A stretch of DNA of 24,139 bases from Priapulus caudatus (GCF_000485595.1 NW_014577301.1:121184-145322), one strand, 5' to 3'; positions 9,180 to 19,410 are shown, counted from the first letter of the stretch. The notes: generated from the letters alone by a model not told the origin. Numbers and translations are program-made.

Positions 9180-10300
9180 CGTCGAAAGAAACCAGATGGC
9201 AGGAGAATGTGGATTAGAGACTGGCTGGCAAGGAGGGAAAGTCTCGGATTTTTAGCTCAGCTGACGAAGTCAGATGCAGCTTGTAGAATCGCATGAATGT
9301 CCAGCCGTCCGTCCGTCCATCCGCCCGTCCGTCTGTCCGTGTGTCAACAGTTGCGGCCCAAATCTTAACCGTACGACGTACGATCTTGATATTGGGGACG
9401 TCAGGGGGGGGGATCGCAAAAAGGACTCGGGATGTCGAATTTGGGGGTCAAGGGTCAAAGGTCAAGATGTGTCAATGGAGGGGGAATATTTCCCCCTTAA
9501 CTTAAGGTATAGGAGGAAATACGGAATTGCGGCACAAATCTCAACGGCTTGACCTACGCTCTTAATATTCGATGTATAGTGTGATGGGGAGGAAACCCAT
9601 CACCAGCGCGAAATTGGTCACAGGTCAAAGGGCAGTGGGGGAAAGGTCAGATATTAGACATTTTCTGATGACATGGTCTAACGGACCGAGTGAAAAACTT
9701 TTTTGTTTCAGCATTGACCTACCATTTTTATCACTTTATTGAAAGGACCATGAAATGTGCTTTCCGCTGACGTGCGAAGAGTAAGTGTCTGATAACCTTT
9801 TGACCCTCAAGAGGAGGGGTAAACACGGATTTGTTGACTGTTAACAAAGGACTGAACTGCTTTTGCTATTAGAGCCCCCTCCACCCGCCCCTTCCCCTCC
9901 CCCACCCTCCTCCCACCACCACTACGCTCGCTCTCGACGTATATCCATGATAAACATGTTAATATAGTGAAGTCATTAAAGTTACACAGCTGTATCTTTA
10001 ATACTGTACTACCGGTATAGCAAAGCCTATCATAGATTTTAGATCTGTATTAGTAGTATCCTAGATATATGCTCTGAGCGCGAACGCGGTGGCGGGAGGG
10101 CGCACTTGATTCGGTTGCCAGTGAGTTTATCAGAAGAATACCCGGCTACAGTACACGTCAGTTGAGCGCTGTCGCTCTGCGGCACTTGTTCAATACTATC
10201 CTAAAAGAACTTGAGCTGGAAGATAGTGTGTCCTATCACCGGTATTTCCGAATGAAAAAGGAAAAAGAACTGCTATGTTCCGGCAAAGTTATATCAAATA
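9180..10300 (+). pseudogene. PIF/Harbinger transposase N-terminal relic, broken by insertion
   Basis: Two pieces of one decayed reading frame are visible. The first (9180-9251) reads RRKKPDGRRMWIRDWLARRE then SLGF and stops at the R insertion. The second (from 10183) reads HLFNTILKELELEDSVSYHR then YFRM. The order W-I/V-R-x-W-L-x-R-R-E, then LF-x-T-L-x-x-E-L-x-x-E-D, then Y-F-R-M is the hallmark N-terminus of Harbinger (HARBI1-like) DDE nucleases, which cut and paste the element with a Myb-like partner. The DDE catalytic core is missing and the frame beyond YFRM loses similarity. There is no in-frame start codon. Dead copy. Confidence 0.75.
9249..9872 (+). repeat. dispersed repeat family R, copy 3
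   Basis: Starts TTTTTAGCTCAGCTGACGAAG with the same 5' hairpin theme, a tccgtccgtcc stretch and a 3' CCCTC/GAGG hairpin. It interrupts the Harbinger transposase relic right after the SLGF codons. In orientation it matches copy 1, without the inversion seen in copy 2. It ends near ttttgctattag (boundary approximate) and is followed by a C-rich polypyrimidine tract at about 9872-9933. Confidence 0.75.
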
Positions 10301-10646
10301 CCCTCACTCCAAGTTGTTGCTGTGAGCGTAGCCATATTGAAATATCACGTGATGAGATGGTGCTCGCTGACTGGTCGGACGAGAATTTTTCATCGTTGCA
10401 AGTTGCTGTCTACCTGCACACATGTGATTTCGAAGCGATTTCTGAGCGATTGGGAGCGACGAGTTGCTCAAAATTAAAATGGTTTAATTTCTTGCAACTC
10501 GTCGCAAGCAACCAGAATCACTATGGGTCGCAGTTGCACGTTCCCTCCCCCCCTTTTGTGATTTCGCAGCAATTTCGACTGCGATTCTAGAATCGCTGTT
10601 GAGATGCATGAAAAAGTCGCAGTTATGCCGTCTGCGCTAGGCTTTG

Positions 10647-12686
10647 TTTTGAACATGCAGATTTTGAACAGTTAGTAACAGGATATATGGTGAACAAATG
10701 TAATAACTTCACTGTACTTACATTTCTGAGTTTTATTCTAGTCTAAATGACGCTTACAGATACATGTACATAATACACTGTCACTGAACAAAATAAATTA
10801 ACTAAACCCCACATTCTTAAAGTTAAAATAATTTTAGGAATCCCATTATAAATTAAAAAGTAAAGAAATACATTAAGTATACAATTTATATTAATTAAAC
10901 ACACATTTACATTAACAAACAAACATCAAATCATGTATTCTCGGGTAAACTCTCTTCTGGCTCGGGAATCTATTCAACAGGCTTTGGCAAGTGGCTTCAC
11001 ACATTTGGCAAAGGAAACGGACAGAAAGCTACATAAATGACTGAGCTTTTCTGCACACTTTGGCAAAAACCTTGCTCACTGGCAAAGCACCTTTTGCATG
11101 ACTGACATACTTGTAACCACACCATTCTTTACGTAATGATAACGTCAGCACAGAAAATTACTGAAGTAGCCCAATTGCTAACTCTCGTTCTCTAGATTTA
11201 CCCTTATATTTAAGACATACACACATTTATATAATATATATATATTTATGTATATATAGATAGATATAGATATATTATATTTACTTTCGATACACGCCCA
11301 AATGTACTTTTAAGGCCACACCAGCTGCCTTCCGAATATTAGTGCTCAAGTTCAAGTATACATAATAAAATAATGTTCCTCACTTTTCAAAGTTTGAGGA
11401 ATAATATATATATGCATATTGTACAGCAAAGTCTTCTAATTACTTACTGTCACATGCTGACTAACCACACCTGTGATGTACATGAATATACATACAAGTA
11501 GAAAAATCTCGTGGCACAGGAATGTTTTGATTGAATGAAGTGAGCTCAACTGTAAATAAACAATTAACATTTATATCTACGTTCTTCTACATGTTGCACA
11601 TATCCCATAGGTGATCATATATCTGCTTGACTCGTCTTGATCTCTGTGAGATTGTTAAATAAGCTAAATGCACATTGCACATTTATATACAACAAAATTA
11701 TATGCAACGCAGTGAATTGTGCATTTATAAGCTATTTCACAAAGAAAATAGTTTATAGAGCCATTCAACATTATTGATAAAATTATACAAATATATGGCT
11801 TCCATATAAAGTAAATCTATTGAAATGATATTTATCACTACTATCTCAATCGTGTTTTACATAATAGAACCCAAACCGATTTCATGATATATATTGGAAA
11901 AAGGACATAAAAGTATAATGTCTTGATATAAATACTGAAGTAATTTCATGTAGAGGCTCAATGATTCATCTGTTTTCACGTACATTACATAGGTAAAGAA
12001 TAGTCTCCCTGTAATATTCATATTTGTGACAGTTAGCTCTTTGGTTTTGTTGAGTGACGTTACAATTGACCATATCTTGGTACCTAGTGATCAATGCAAC
12101 AGTAACGTTTTGATCGATTTACAGTAAATGCATTTGATGACTATATAATGTTCGACTGACTTCTCAATGCTACACAATTTTATGCACATGAGACTGATTC
12201 TAGTACTAGCTCCCTGCAATGTCTTCTTGCACCAGTTACCTCGTAGAAATTACCACCTCTAGTAGAGTCGATCTTAAACAATGTTTTTCTGCAGTTTCAG
12301 TAGAGTCTTACTGCTCTTATGTGGGTTTCAAAGCCTGCGAGTTTTGATAAATATCCAATTGCACAAGAGGTGCCGATTCTTTGTGAAGTCATCTGCGATA
12401 GTGAACTGTTTCATTGAGACATGTTAAAGGTGTTCCATCATATGAGAATACAGATGAATACAGTTTGCTTCTGAATCAGCTGCTGGTTATTCATCCGTGA
12501 TGATGAAATGTGTAAGGTAACACCCTCTATTTCATCATGGTATCTTGATTTGTACAAAACTACTGTCTCGATTTGGATGGGTGTATTCCTTAGCTTTGAT
12601 TTTGCACATAGCTTCTAGGATGCAGGTGTGTGGACACTGGAAGAAGTGAGCCTGTCCGACTGCGGCATGGCATATTATGTAGGCTG
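10647..12686. other. AT-rich stretch without recognised genes
   Basis: Two kilobases without a supported exon. It contains an AT microsatellite at about 11231-11281 and a cluster of four (T)TGGCAA words at 10983-11095. It may partly be the 3' UTR or flank of the minus-strand homeobox gene, whose stop codon is at 13169; a minus-strand AATAAA lies at 10732-10737. The true transcript end cannot be fixed from sequence. Confidence 0.45.
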
Positions 12687-12905
12687 TGGCTACGCGTCTA
12701 GTTATCGGACGCCCAGCTCCCAGGCTACGCGTCTGGTCATATATTTCTTATGAGAACCAAACTACATTTTTTTCAGTAAAAAAAAATAAGCAAAAAGTGT
12801 TTACCATAATATTACTTATTCTTGTAACTTTTGAAGCAATGGTAAATCCAGTAAAATCAACAATTTGAAAGGGGGCGTGGCCTAATCATCACGTGGATTT
12901 GAGAA
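12687..12905. mobile_element. truncated copy of the 5507-5963 MITE
   Basis: Starts TGGCTACGCGTCTAGTTATC and follows the left half of the 5507-5963 element, including ctcccaggctacgcgtctgg and ttgaaagggggcgtggccta. Similarity ends near 12905 and the right inverted repeat is absent. It lies 264 bp or more beyond the homeobox stop codon, possibly in its 3' UTR. Confidence 0.72.
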
Positions 12906-13168
12906 TCTGTGCTGAGCTTTGTAATGGATGACCGTGCCAATAGCCAGCTCTTGCCCCCCGATTTCCCCCTAATGTATGTAGGACATTGAGAGCCTCGGCA
13001 TGTGACATCTCTCCCTCATCCCAGTGAAAAGGTTACAGTATTTTTCACGATGCACGTTGCCACAAACAGAATCACCATCATTACCATGTGAGGACGTCGT
13101 TAGAAGCCTTACATTCCAGTTTGACACACCCTCGCCAAGCAGGTAGTTGCCTGTGTTTCGTCTGGTAG

Positions 13169-14153
13169 CTAGCAAATTTGCAGTGCACGATTATGGTGGT
13201 GAGCACCGGCCACAGCCCTGTTGAAGTCATTCGCGTCGGCTGTGCAATTGGCATCCTCGTGTGTTGCGGTGGTGTCGCAGGCACCGGTGGCCCGCACTTT
13301 CTCCTCTTCTGTTTTCTCCTCCCCCACGCTCATGCTAGCATTGAGATAGCTCTCGTCTTCACCCCTGTTGGCACTTTTGCTCATCGTTGTCGTGACGGCA
13401 TTGTCACTGTTGTTGCCAGGTAATATGTCACAGTTGACAAAGGGCGGTTTAATGTCGGACCCATGCAACGCAGCATGCGGCGATTTAACATTGCCCTCAT
13501 ACGTGGCCGAGTCGCTAGCACTTTTTGGACTTTCACCACCAAAGTCTATCGTTGAACTGTTTGAGATATTGCTGTCATGAGGTGGTGGCACATAGCACGG
13601 CTCTGCTTGGTGGTTCAGGCTGTCCGTGCAGGGAAGCAAGATAAATTCATTGCGATTCTGATGCAATGGCTCACGATGGTGGATTTCGGCGTGCGTTGGT
13701 GTGGAATTGTATGGCTCGTGGTCCGACAGCCTTTGCTTGTCGCCGTGGCTCTCACAGTGCGGTGCTGCATACTGCTCATGTTGTAGACCGTGCTGTGGCA
13801 GCTCATTTTGAACATCGTCGAGGGATCTTACTGGCGCCAGTGGTGTAAAGTCCTGCAAGTGCTCGCTGTAGTGGCTGGGTCCCAGCGGGTTACCACCAAC
13901 AAGGCTATGCGAGGGGCCAAGGGGCGGGGCAGGACCGAGCGGGGGAAAACCGCCCCAGGCCATGTCGCTCTCGTGCGTCTGCCTGTGGTGCTCGAAGCTG
14001 CACCAGTCATTGTAGATGAGGAAGCAGATGTCACAGCGGTACGCCATGTCTTCGACGTGGGGCTTCGGTGTCTCGTGCGGGTTTGTCGTCTCCCCATGGT
14101 TGGACTCGTCACTGTGCGACATCACATCTCCAGATTCATCTGAGAAATTGCGC
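13169..14153 (-). CDS. homeobox gene terminal exon: C2H2 zinc finger 2 and His/Pro/Ser-rich tail
   Basis: Acceptor ttctcgcag at 14154; the first base completes the Gly split with the previous exon. It reads RNFSDESGDVMSHSDESNHG, then finger YRCDICFLIYNDWCSFEHHR QTH (C-x2-C-x12-H-x3-H). Low-complexity tail elements include three (P)PLGP repeats, many His-rich stretches and an acidic Glu/Lys patch (SVGEEKTEEEKVRAT). The tail ends ...HHHNRALQIC and the stop TAG is at 13169-13171. The tail looks like an unstructured activation or repression region. Long open frames on the opposite strand here are shadows. Confidence 0.85.
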
Positions 14154-17100
14154 CTGCGAGAAGAGAATGTGTCAACGTTAGGCGCATCAGCCTGTTAACT
14201 GGTGTCATCCTTTTCCCGCTAGCAATACTACGGCTGAGACGAGCGTTTATTTCTAATTGATCTAAACAGGTTTCTCAGTTGAAACTGTAAAGCACCTACG
14301 CGTTATATTTCCTTTAAATTGATCAGGGATTCGATAGTCGCAACAGCTAAGATTCTGGATTCCAAGGTCAATCAGTTTTGCCCCTGATAGCTTACCCGTC
14401 TGCTCCATGGCCTGGCGGTTGATTCTGAGCATGGATGAGCATCATGTGCTGCTGAAAGCTGCTGCCGTTGGTGAAGATCTCGGAGCACATGTGACATCGG
14501 AGTGGCTTCAGTTCTAGCATCTCCTCATACCTTCCTGACATTTCTGACGTGAACAATGAGAACACTGATTGGTTGGCTTGCATATTTTTTTTTTCATGTG
14601 ACTTATCTAATACTAGAACTATTACTAGCTTGGATGCTCAGCTTGTGGTGCATCATGCCTATGCTGGAAAATGAAAATCTATCTCCAATCCTTATCTACA
14701 AGCAGTCCGCCCAGTTAATGCTTACACGGGCACGTAACAGATACGTTTCGTAACAGAATTGGACTGCTCACTTGTCTGTGGATTGCAATAGCATTTGTCA
14801 AACAGACCATATGTTGTGTAAGGCTGTCCAGTTAAAAGAAAACATTTGGCTATTCTTAGCACAGGACTTCGACATCAATGTAAGCCCATGTAACATTCAA
14901 CAATCTCCAGTTTACAAACTTAAAATTTTTGCCAATGTGTAGCGAGTAACGAGATGAATTTTGACCTAATGCCAAATGGCCTGCAGTGTGGCTGGTGCCA
15001 GTTGCTATGACTTTCACTCTGAACATTCCGCTTGGTCGTTTAAATTCATAATTTCTAGAATTATCTACTGTTTTCCCCACTTTTATAATACCTACCATTA
15101 TTGCCTGAGTAACAGCAATATAGACAATATATTGAGTAACAGTAATATTATATATATATAATATTGAGTAACAGTATAGACAATAGAGTAACGATAAAAT
15201 GTATTAGAACCTTCGTATTCACCAAAAAGTTTCAAACTCGTTTGACAATTACCACTGCCTTTTTTTGTAATCTTGGACCAGTTCGTAGCTCCAGCTATCG
15301 TCCATACACATAGGCGAGATTTTTTTATTTTGTTGGTTTACAGATCCGCCAACCAGAATTTTCAAGACAAACGAAAAAAAATAAAAATTGAAAATCTGTA
15401 TTTTTTTTATTCCCGCCGACCTTTTCTCTAAGAAATATGAATAAAAAAAATGTAAATGTAAAAAACAATTTTTTTTATAAACAAACAGTTTATAATAAAA
15501 GTAAAAATAATTACAAGTTGAGTTTTGTTTTCATTTAGTTTTCTTAAAATACTTTAATATCATGTATAACAGTATCACTGTATTTTAACTTGTTTGATCT
15601 GACAAAACGACAATTATTTTTTTTTACCCTATTGAGTCAACAACAACAAAAATTCTGTGAACCAACAGAAAAAAAAGGTCGCCTTACATGTCTCTTGCAC
15701 AATCTCGTTTGCACCGTACAAGTTGACCCATTTAACAAATCTCGCGACTCGATGTTATTTTCGTTGTGTTACGATGTTCCAATCCAATTTTCTATGCTAC
15801 AACTGCATAAAATCTTAGTGTTTTTCAAGTTAGTGTAATCAGTGATAAATCCGCTATGAGGTGAGACTATATTTCGCTATATATTTTATTCGAATTTAGC
15901 TTTTCTGAGCAAGAATCTCGTAATAAAAACTTGGTCTGAAACACACATTCTTCATAGTAGCTGACTTCCATACCATGTGGCGAGGAGTGCCCATTATATC
16001 TCAGGTGCGCTGTAGGATCAACCTTCCTGTTGTGGACGTGAGAGGACACCTTTCGTGGGGTGCTACTGCCATTTCCGCCTCCCTGGGCCCTCTCTCTCTC
16101 CCGCTTCACCTTGGCTCGAGCATTTTGAAACCAGATCTGCGTCACTCGACGTGTGTGCCCGATCTGCAGCGCAATCTTTTCCAGCGTGTCTCCAATGGGG
16201 TTCTGAATGCAGCAGTCCGACTTTTACTTCCAGTTATACGACATGCACATCAAACACTACATGCAACATGCACTCGAACAATGTATTGCCAAACAGATTA
16301 AAGGTTATGGCAGAGGACTTCAAGTGTGTTGGACTTCTCGTCAAGGACTTCACTTTCAAAGTGTCAGGGAAATGAGTTGTGAGAATACTGGCAACACAGA
16401 AATATAGACGTAAGGAATATTCGTCAATTACAAACTATAATACAACTGAAATGAGAAAATTTAAAGTGGATGATATTTGACATATAATTCATTGTTACAT
16501 GCTCACATATGGGTAGAACTAGGGTCCCTGTATACAGAGAGTTGCGCCAACTCAGGATTTGACGCCATTTTGTTTCCAAATGGATCCTCACCGCTGCCGC
16601 TTAAGTACAGCATTGTATGGATACGCTGTACAATGGTCCGTAGTAATTAATTAGACTAATCGTGCTTCAATAAACTCAAAATTTACAGAGATTATAGCTA
16701 AGACATGTGTCTATGTGTATCTAGATTTCTAGAAATGTAACTCGAATCGTTCGCGCCATATGATAATTTAATTGTACACTTTCTTACGGCCATAGCCGTG
16801 CGTATCCATTTGGAAACAACATGTCGGCCAGCGACCACGTGACCGATTTTTTCCGACTCGTCATGGCGCAACTCTGTATATATAGGGACCCTAGGTAAAA
16901 CTGGAGGGAGGGAGGAAGGGAAGATAGAGCAACTCCTGCATACTTAAAATAATCTAAAATGTGTGCGAAATGTTGCTAATGTGGCCACAAATTAAAATTT
17001 AACGATTCCCATTTTTAATTTAACATTCAGATAAATGTTATGCTCATTACCCTATATTTTCTGTTGAACATGTATGTAGGAGGAAAACTCCTATAAAACC

Positions 17101-18575
17101 AGTGTTTCTACAGTTTGTGGCAACCCATATATAGCATGCAGTCAGCATCCAGTGCTCGTGATGAAAGCACTCAGTACTCTTATTTTAACTCCAATAAAAT
17201 GCATATCTAAGAAACCTTGTGTATAAAACGTCAAATTCCTAAAATCTATATATTATGTGAGATTGCAAGACTGATATTGTTTCTAGCCCACTGTACCACT
17301 TCCATCCACCACTCGACGTTTTCTAGCATATCCCTGGTGTAGTGAATGTGTTTAGGCTATAACCAATGCAGTTTATTATACCTTTACTGTATAGTTAGTG
17401 TAAATAATAAAATATATGTCAACTCTTTATCATATGGATTTATGAGGGTTTTCAAAAATAAATATTTTAGAATGCCATATTTGGTAATACATTGTGCACC
17501 TAGAGCAGTAAATGTAAGAGAAAGAGGAAGTGGAAAGACGAGGAAGAATGAGCATGAAAAAGGGGAGAGGAGTGGAGTATCATGGGAACAAGAGTGGAAG
17601 TAACTGGGAAGAGAATGGGAATATTTTAGGTCATATTCTACAGCAACAATGACTACAGAACTGGAACCAAGCATTAAGCCAACTGAATGTAGTAGGCAGA
17701 AGACAGAAAATTTGCTTTTTAAAATAAGAGAAGAGATGTAAGGAAACAACTACATGCTAAAATCCATTGCCATTAAAAAAAGACAATTGCTGCTGCCAGG
17801 TTGACTCAAAACAATCTCACATAAAATTCTGTTATTGTTGGACTTGGACTTGTCCTGTTATGACTGGACGAATAATGTAACAAATGTCGAATAATTATGA
17901 AAATCATTCATAAACCCAAGCACATCATGATATCGCTATGGAAACAATAACAATGGACATGGGACTAAACGTATTAAAATGGAATTTTAAAGGATGTAAA
18001 CATACAAATCGTTAGAGCGGCTATGTCAGCAAAGCAATCATTTAATAATCTCCTGAGTTTTCCTTGGACAAATATCTCTATACTTGTGCATCACATAGGA
18101 TCGCTGGTTTACCTGGTTGCGACTGAAGTGCGTTTGCAGTACACGAGTCTGTTCGTCCGTAAACGAGGTGCGCACACGCTTTGGCTTTCCGCCACTATGG
18201 TCATCCCTGTCACGGCGAGAGCGTGTGCTGCCTCCTGGTGGGAAAGTTGAGAACGCCAGCGGAGCAGAGTAGCCATATTTATCCTGGCTTTCCTCACTGT
18301 CCTCTGTAATAATAGATAAAGTAGATAGATTAGCATACATGTATGTATGTTAAAATAATAGGCCATAATATAGCCACGACAATCTGTACGTTTCAGAAAC
18401 CAGTCAAGGGATGGTAAAATTAAATAGTGCTGATGCGTTTTACGTGTAAAGGAAGATCATCATATAATGAATAGTTGTTAAGTAAATTTAATAAATTTGC
18501 TTTCCCACCTGCTCTATAATTTTGTTTCTGCACAGTGGCTTGTGTGCAGTGTACTTGTGTGTTGCAGAGAAGCAT
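13169..18575 (-). CDS. homeodomain plus two-C2H2-zinc-finger transcription factor
   Basis: Gene-level entry; coding exons in transcript order are 18575-18509 (tentative), 18303-18113, 16202-15974, 14534-14396 and 14153-13169. They join in one frame to about 536 aa. The homeodomain is at residues ~63-122, with R5, F8, L16, F20, W48, F49, N51 and R53 at their canonical places. C2H2 finger 1 uses C176, C179, H192, H197; finger 2 uses C249, C252, H265, H269. A Pro/His/Ser-rich tail of about 265 residues follows. It should be a nuclear sequence-specific DNA-binding regulator. The homeodomain (RVRTSFT...VTQIWFQNARAK) is closest to what I recall of LIM-class Lhx6/8-Awh, but no LIM domain is visible. 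Zinc fingers beside a homeodomain instead recall the ZF class (ZFHX, TSHZ, ZEB). I do not recognise the family. Confidence 0.82.
14396..14534 (-). CDS. homeobox gene exon: C2H2 zinc finger 1
   Basis: Donor GACGG|GTAAGC. It reads RYEEMLELKPLRCHMCSEIF then TNGSSFQQHMMLIHAQNQ and PPGHGADG. The pattern C-x2-C-x12-H-x4-H is a classical C2H2 finger. The acceptor cagaaatgtcag at 14535 is chosen. Two in-frame upstream AG sites in the same phase (next to TCAG words up to about 14568) would add 4-11 residues. It ends in phase 2, matching the next exon. Confidence 0.8.
14535..15973 (-). other. homeobox gene intron
   Basis: Intron between the recognition-helix exon and zinc finger 1. It contains AT-rich sequence, poly-A/poly-T runs (15300-15480) and a cluster of GAGTAAC words around an AT palindrome at about 15107-15192. 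No nested gene recognised. Confidence 0.6.
15974..16202 (-). CDS. homeobox gene exon: homeodomain residues 25-60 (recognition helix)
   Basis: Acceptor gcattcag. It reads NPIGDTLEKIALQIGHTRRV then TQIWFQNARAKVKRERERAQ. The third helix carries W48, F49, Q50, N51 and R53, the DNA-reading residues. Q50 predicts binding to TAATTA-type sites. A Gly/Ser- and His-rich linker follows. The proposed donor is CATG|GTATGG at 15973, chosen because it gives the phase 1 needed by the zinc-finger exon. The open frame runs to 15867, so the 3' end of this exon is less certain. Confidence 0.85.
16522..16891. mobile_element. 370-bp Tc1/mariner-type MITE in homeobox intron
   Basis: Starts GGGTCCCTGTATACAGAGAG and ends (reverse complemented) GGGTCCCTATATATACAGAG. 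Similarity continues through gttgcgcca and, further in, gtttccaaatggat, giving imperfect TIRs of nearly 90 bp. TA dinucleotides flank both ends (16520-16521 and 16892-16893). No coding region. It sits in the intron that splits the homeodomain. Confidence 0.75.
16892..18112. other. homeobox intron remainder, nothing recognised
   Basis: Unique AT-rich sequence. An opposite-strand open frame of 121 codons (17384-17749) is of low complexity (purine-rich on the + strand) and resembles no known family. Confidence 0.5.
18113..18303 (-). CDS. homeobox gene exon: linker and first 24 homeodomain residues
   Basis: Acceptor ttattacag and donor CAG|GTAAACC. After completing a codon it reads DSEESQDKYGYSAPLAFSTF, an acidic then Pro/Gly linker, basic RSRRDRDDHSGGKPK, then homeodomain residues 1-24 (KPKRVRTSFTDEQTRVLQTH then FSRNQ). 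R5, F8, L16 and F20 are the structural homeodomain positions. It ends in phase 0, exactly between homeodomain residues 24 and 25. Confidence 0.85.
18509..18575 (-). CDS. tentative first coding exon of homeobox gene
   Basis: An ATG at 18575-18573 opens MLLCNTQVHCTQATVQKQNY and then RA, to donor CAG|GTGGGA at 18508. The exon ends in phase 1, which the next exon requires, giving ...RA-E-DSEESQDKYG. A TATAAAA lies about 200 bp upstream. A 22-codon open frame can occur by chance and the donor is not a strong consensus. Another upstream exon, including one beyond this region, remains possible. Confidence 0.35.
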
Positions 18576-18772
18576 TTGAACGGAATTTACAGGAAATTAT
18601 TGGTAATAATGGGCGAAAGAGCGTAGAGAAACAGGTTTGGTAGTAATATACATTTCGTGTTTACTTACCATCATTTTATTATTGAAAAGTTCCAAGTGCC
18701 CGTGCACATACACACCCACTACATACAACGACTAACACAGGCACGCACGAATATACTTTGTGAGGGGGCAGG

Positions 18773-18779
18773 TTTTATA
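18773..18779 (-). promoter_or_regulatory. TATA box candidate (proximal)
   Basis: TATAAAA on the minus strand in a GC-rich context (ttg-TATAAAA-cctgccccc). A start about 30 bp downstream (about 18745) would give a 170-nt leader to the proposed ATG at 18575. A strong-looking donor (ATG|GTAAGTAAAC, exon end at 18667) lies in this leader, so an alternative noncoding first exon is possible. Confidence 0.4.
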
Positions 18780-19264
18780 CAACGACGTCCCTACATCACA
18801 TCACGGGTGCATAATGACAACATAATTCGTCATTATTCACCTCTGTTCACATACATCTGCAGCGAGACACTCCCTGCTGAGAGTACGCGAGCCAGGAGCC
18901 AACCTTAACCCCCTCCGAACCCGACCCACAGTGTGTACTCGCTGGGACATCTGCCTGCGCTTGCGGTACCCGCTGTGATCCACAACAGTCACATGCACGG
19001 GCAGCAGCACTGTCTTCCCCTCTTCGGGAGAAGTATGGATTTTGCCTGTACCTACATGTACCACACCATGCCGTCAGCCTGAGCCCGCACACACACGCCT
19101 CGCTGACCCTTGAGATACTGGTACCCAGCTGTGGAGAACTGTGTTGCCATGACAACGGCGACTGCCAATCCATAAAGGTCATCGCATCTCTCCAGTACTC
19201 ATTAGCTGGCGGTGATTAGCGAGCGGACCAGGTGACAGCGGGCGAACTGTGTCACCGGACATGA

Positions 19265-19272
19265 TTTATATA
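19265..19272 (-). promoter_or_regulatory. TATA box candidate (distal)
   Basis: TATATAAA on the minus strand, at the edge of a CpG-rich stretch (about 18850-19400) upstream of the homeobox gene. Several short minus-strand ATG frames follow at 19205-19170, and none connects clearly to the homeodomain frame. It could be a second promoter with a noncoding first exon. Confidence 0.35.
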
Positions 19273-19410
19273 GCCAGAGTTGCTCGTGTTCCCGTCTACT
19301 ATCCACGGTTCCAGATCACAGCTCAGTTATTCCACAAGTCGGATCTATAAACCTCCGCACGCACTCGCGTCGTTTGTGCTCACTGTAATGATTCGGGCAC
19401 GCGCACCCAC

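Larger units (their letters stand above)
8952..10643. mobile_element. Harbinger-like element B with transposase remnant and nested R repeat
   Basis: Terminal inverted repeats AGCCTAGCGCAGAC (left) and GTCTGCGCTAGGCT (right). The left flank TTA (8949-8951) is shared with element A; the right flank is TTG, one change from TTA. The interior holds remnants of a Harbinger nuclease N-terminus (9180-9251, and about 10183-10254 continuing weakly) separated by an R repeat. GCGACGAGTTGC/GCAACTCGTCGC inverted words lie near the right end. A related left end recurs at 23739. Confidence 0.75.

Noticed and set aside
10162-10590. 142-codon + strand frame as an intact gene
   Set aside because: Only its first part (from about 10183) resembles the Harbinger nuclease. 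The rest is element B subterminal noncoding sequence, so it is treated as part of a pseudogene.
13178-14198. Several + strand open frames of 60-117 codons
   Set aside because: All are antisense to the GC-rich zinc-finger and tail exon of the homeobox gene, which has domains, matching phases and a stop. The + strand frames are shadows.
17384-17749. Minus-strand 121-codon frame in the homeobox intron
   Set aside because: Ser/Phe/Leu-rich translation of a purine-rich tract, with no domain and no splice support.
18109-18366. Minus-strand 85-codon frame overlapping the homeodomain exon
   Set aside because: It runs in another frame through the homeodomain exon and across its acceptor. The homeodomain frame is clearly the coding one.
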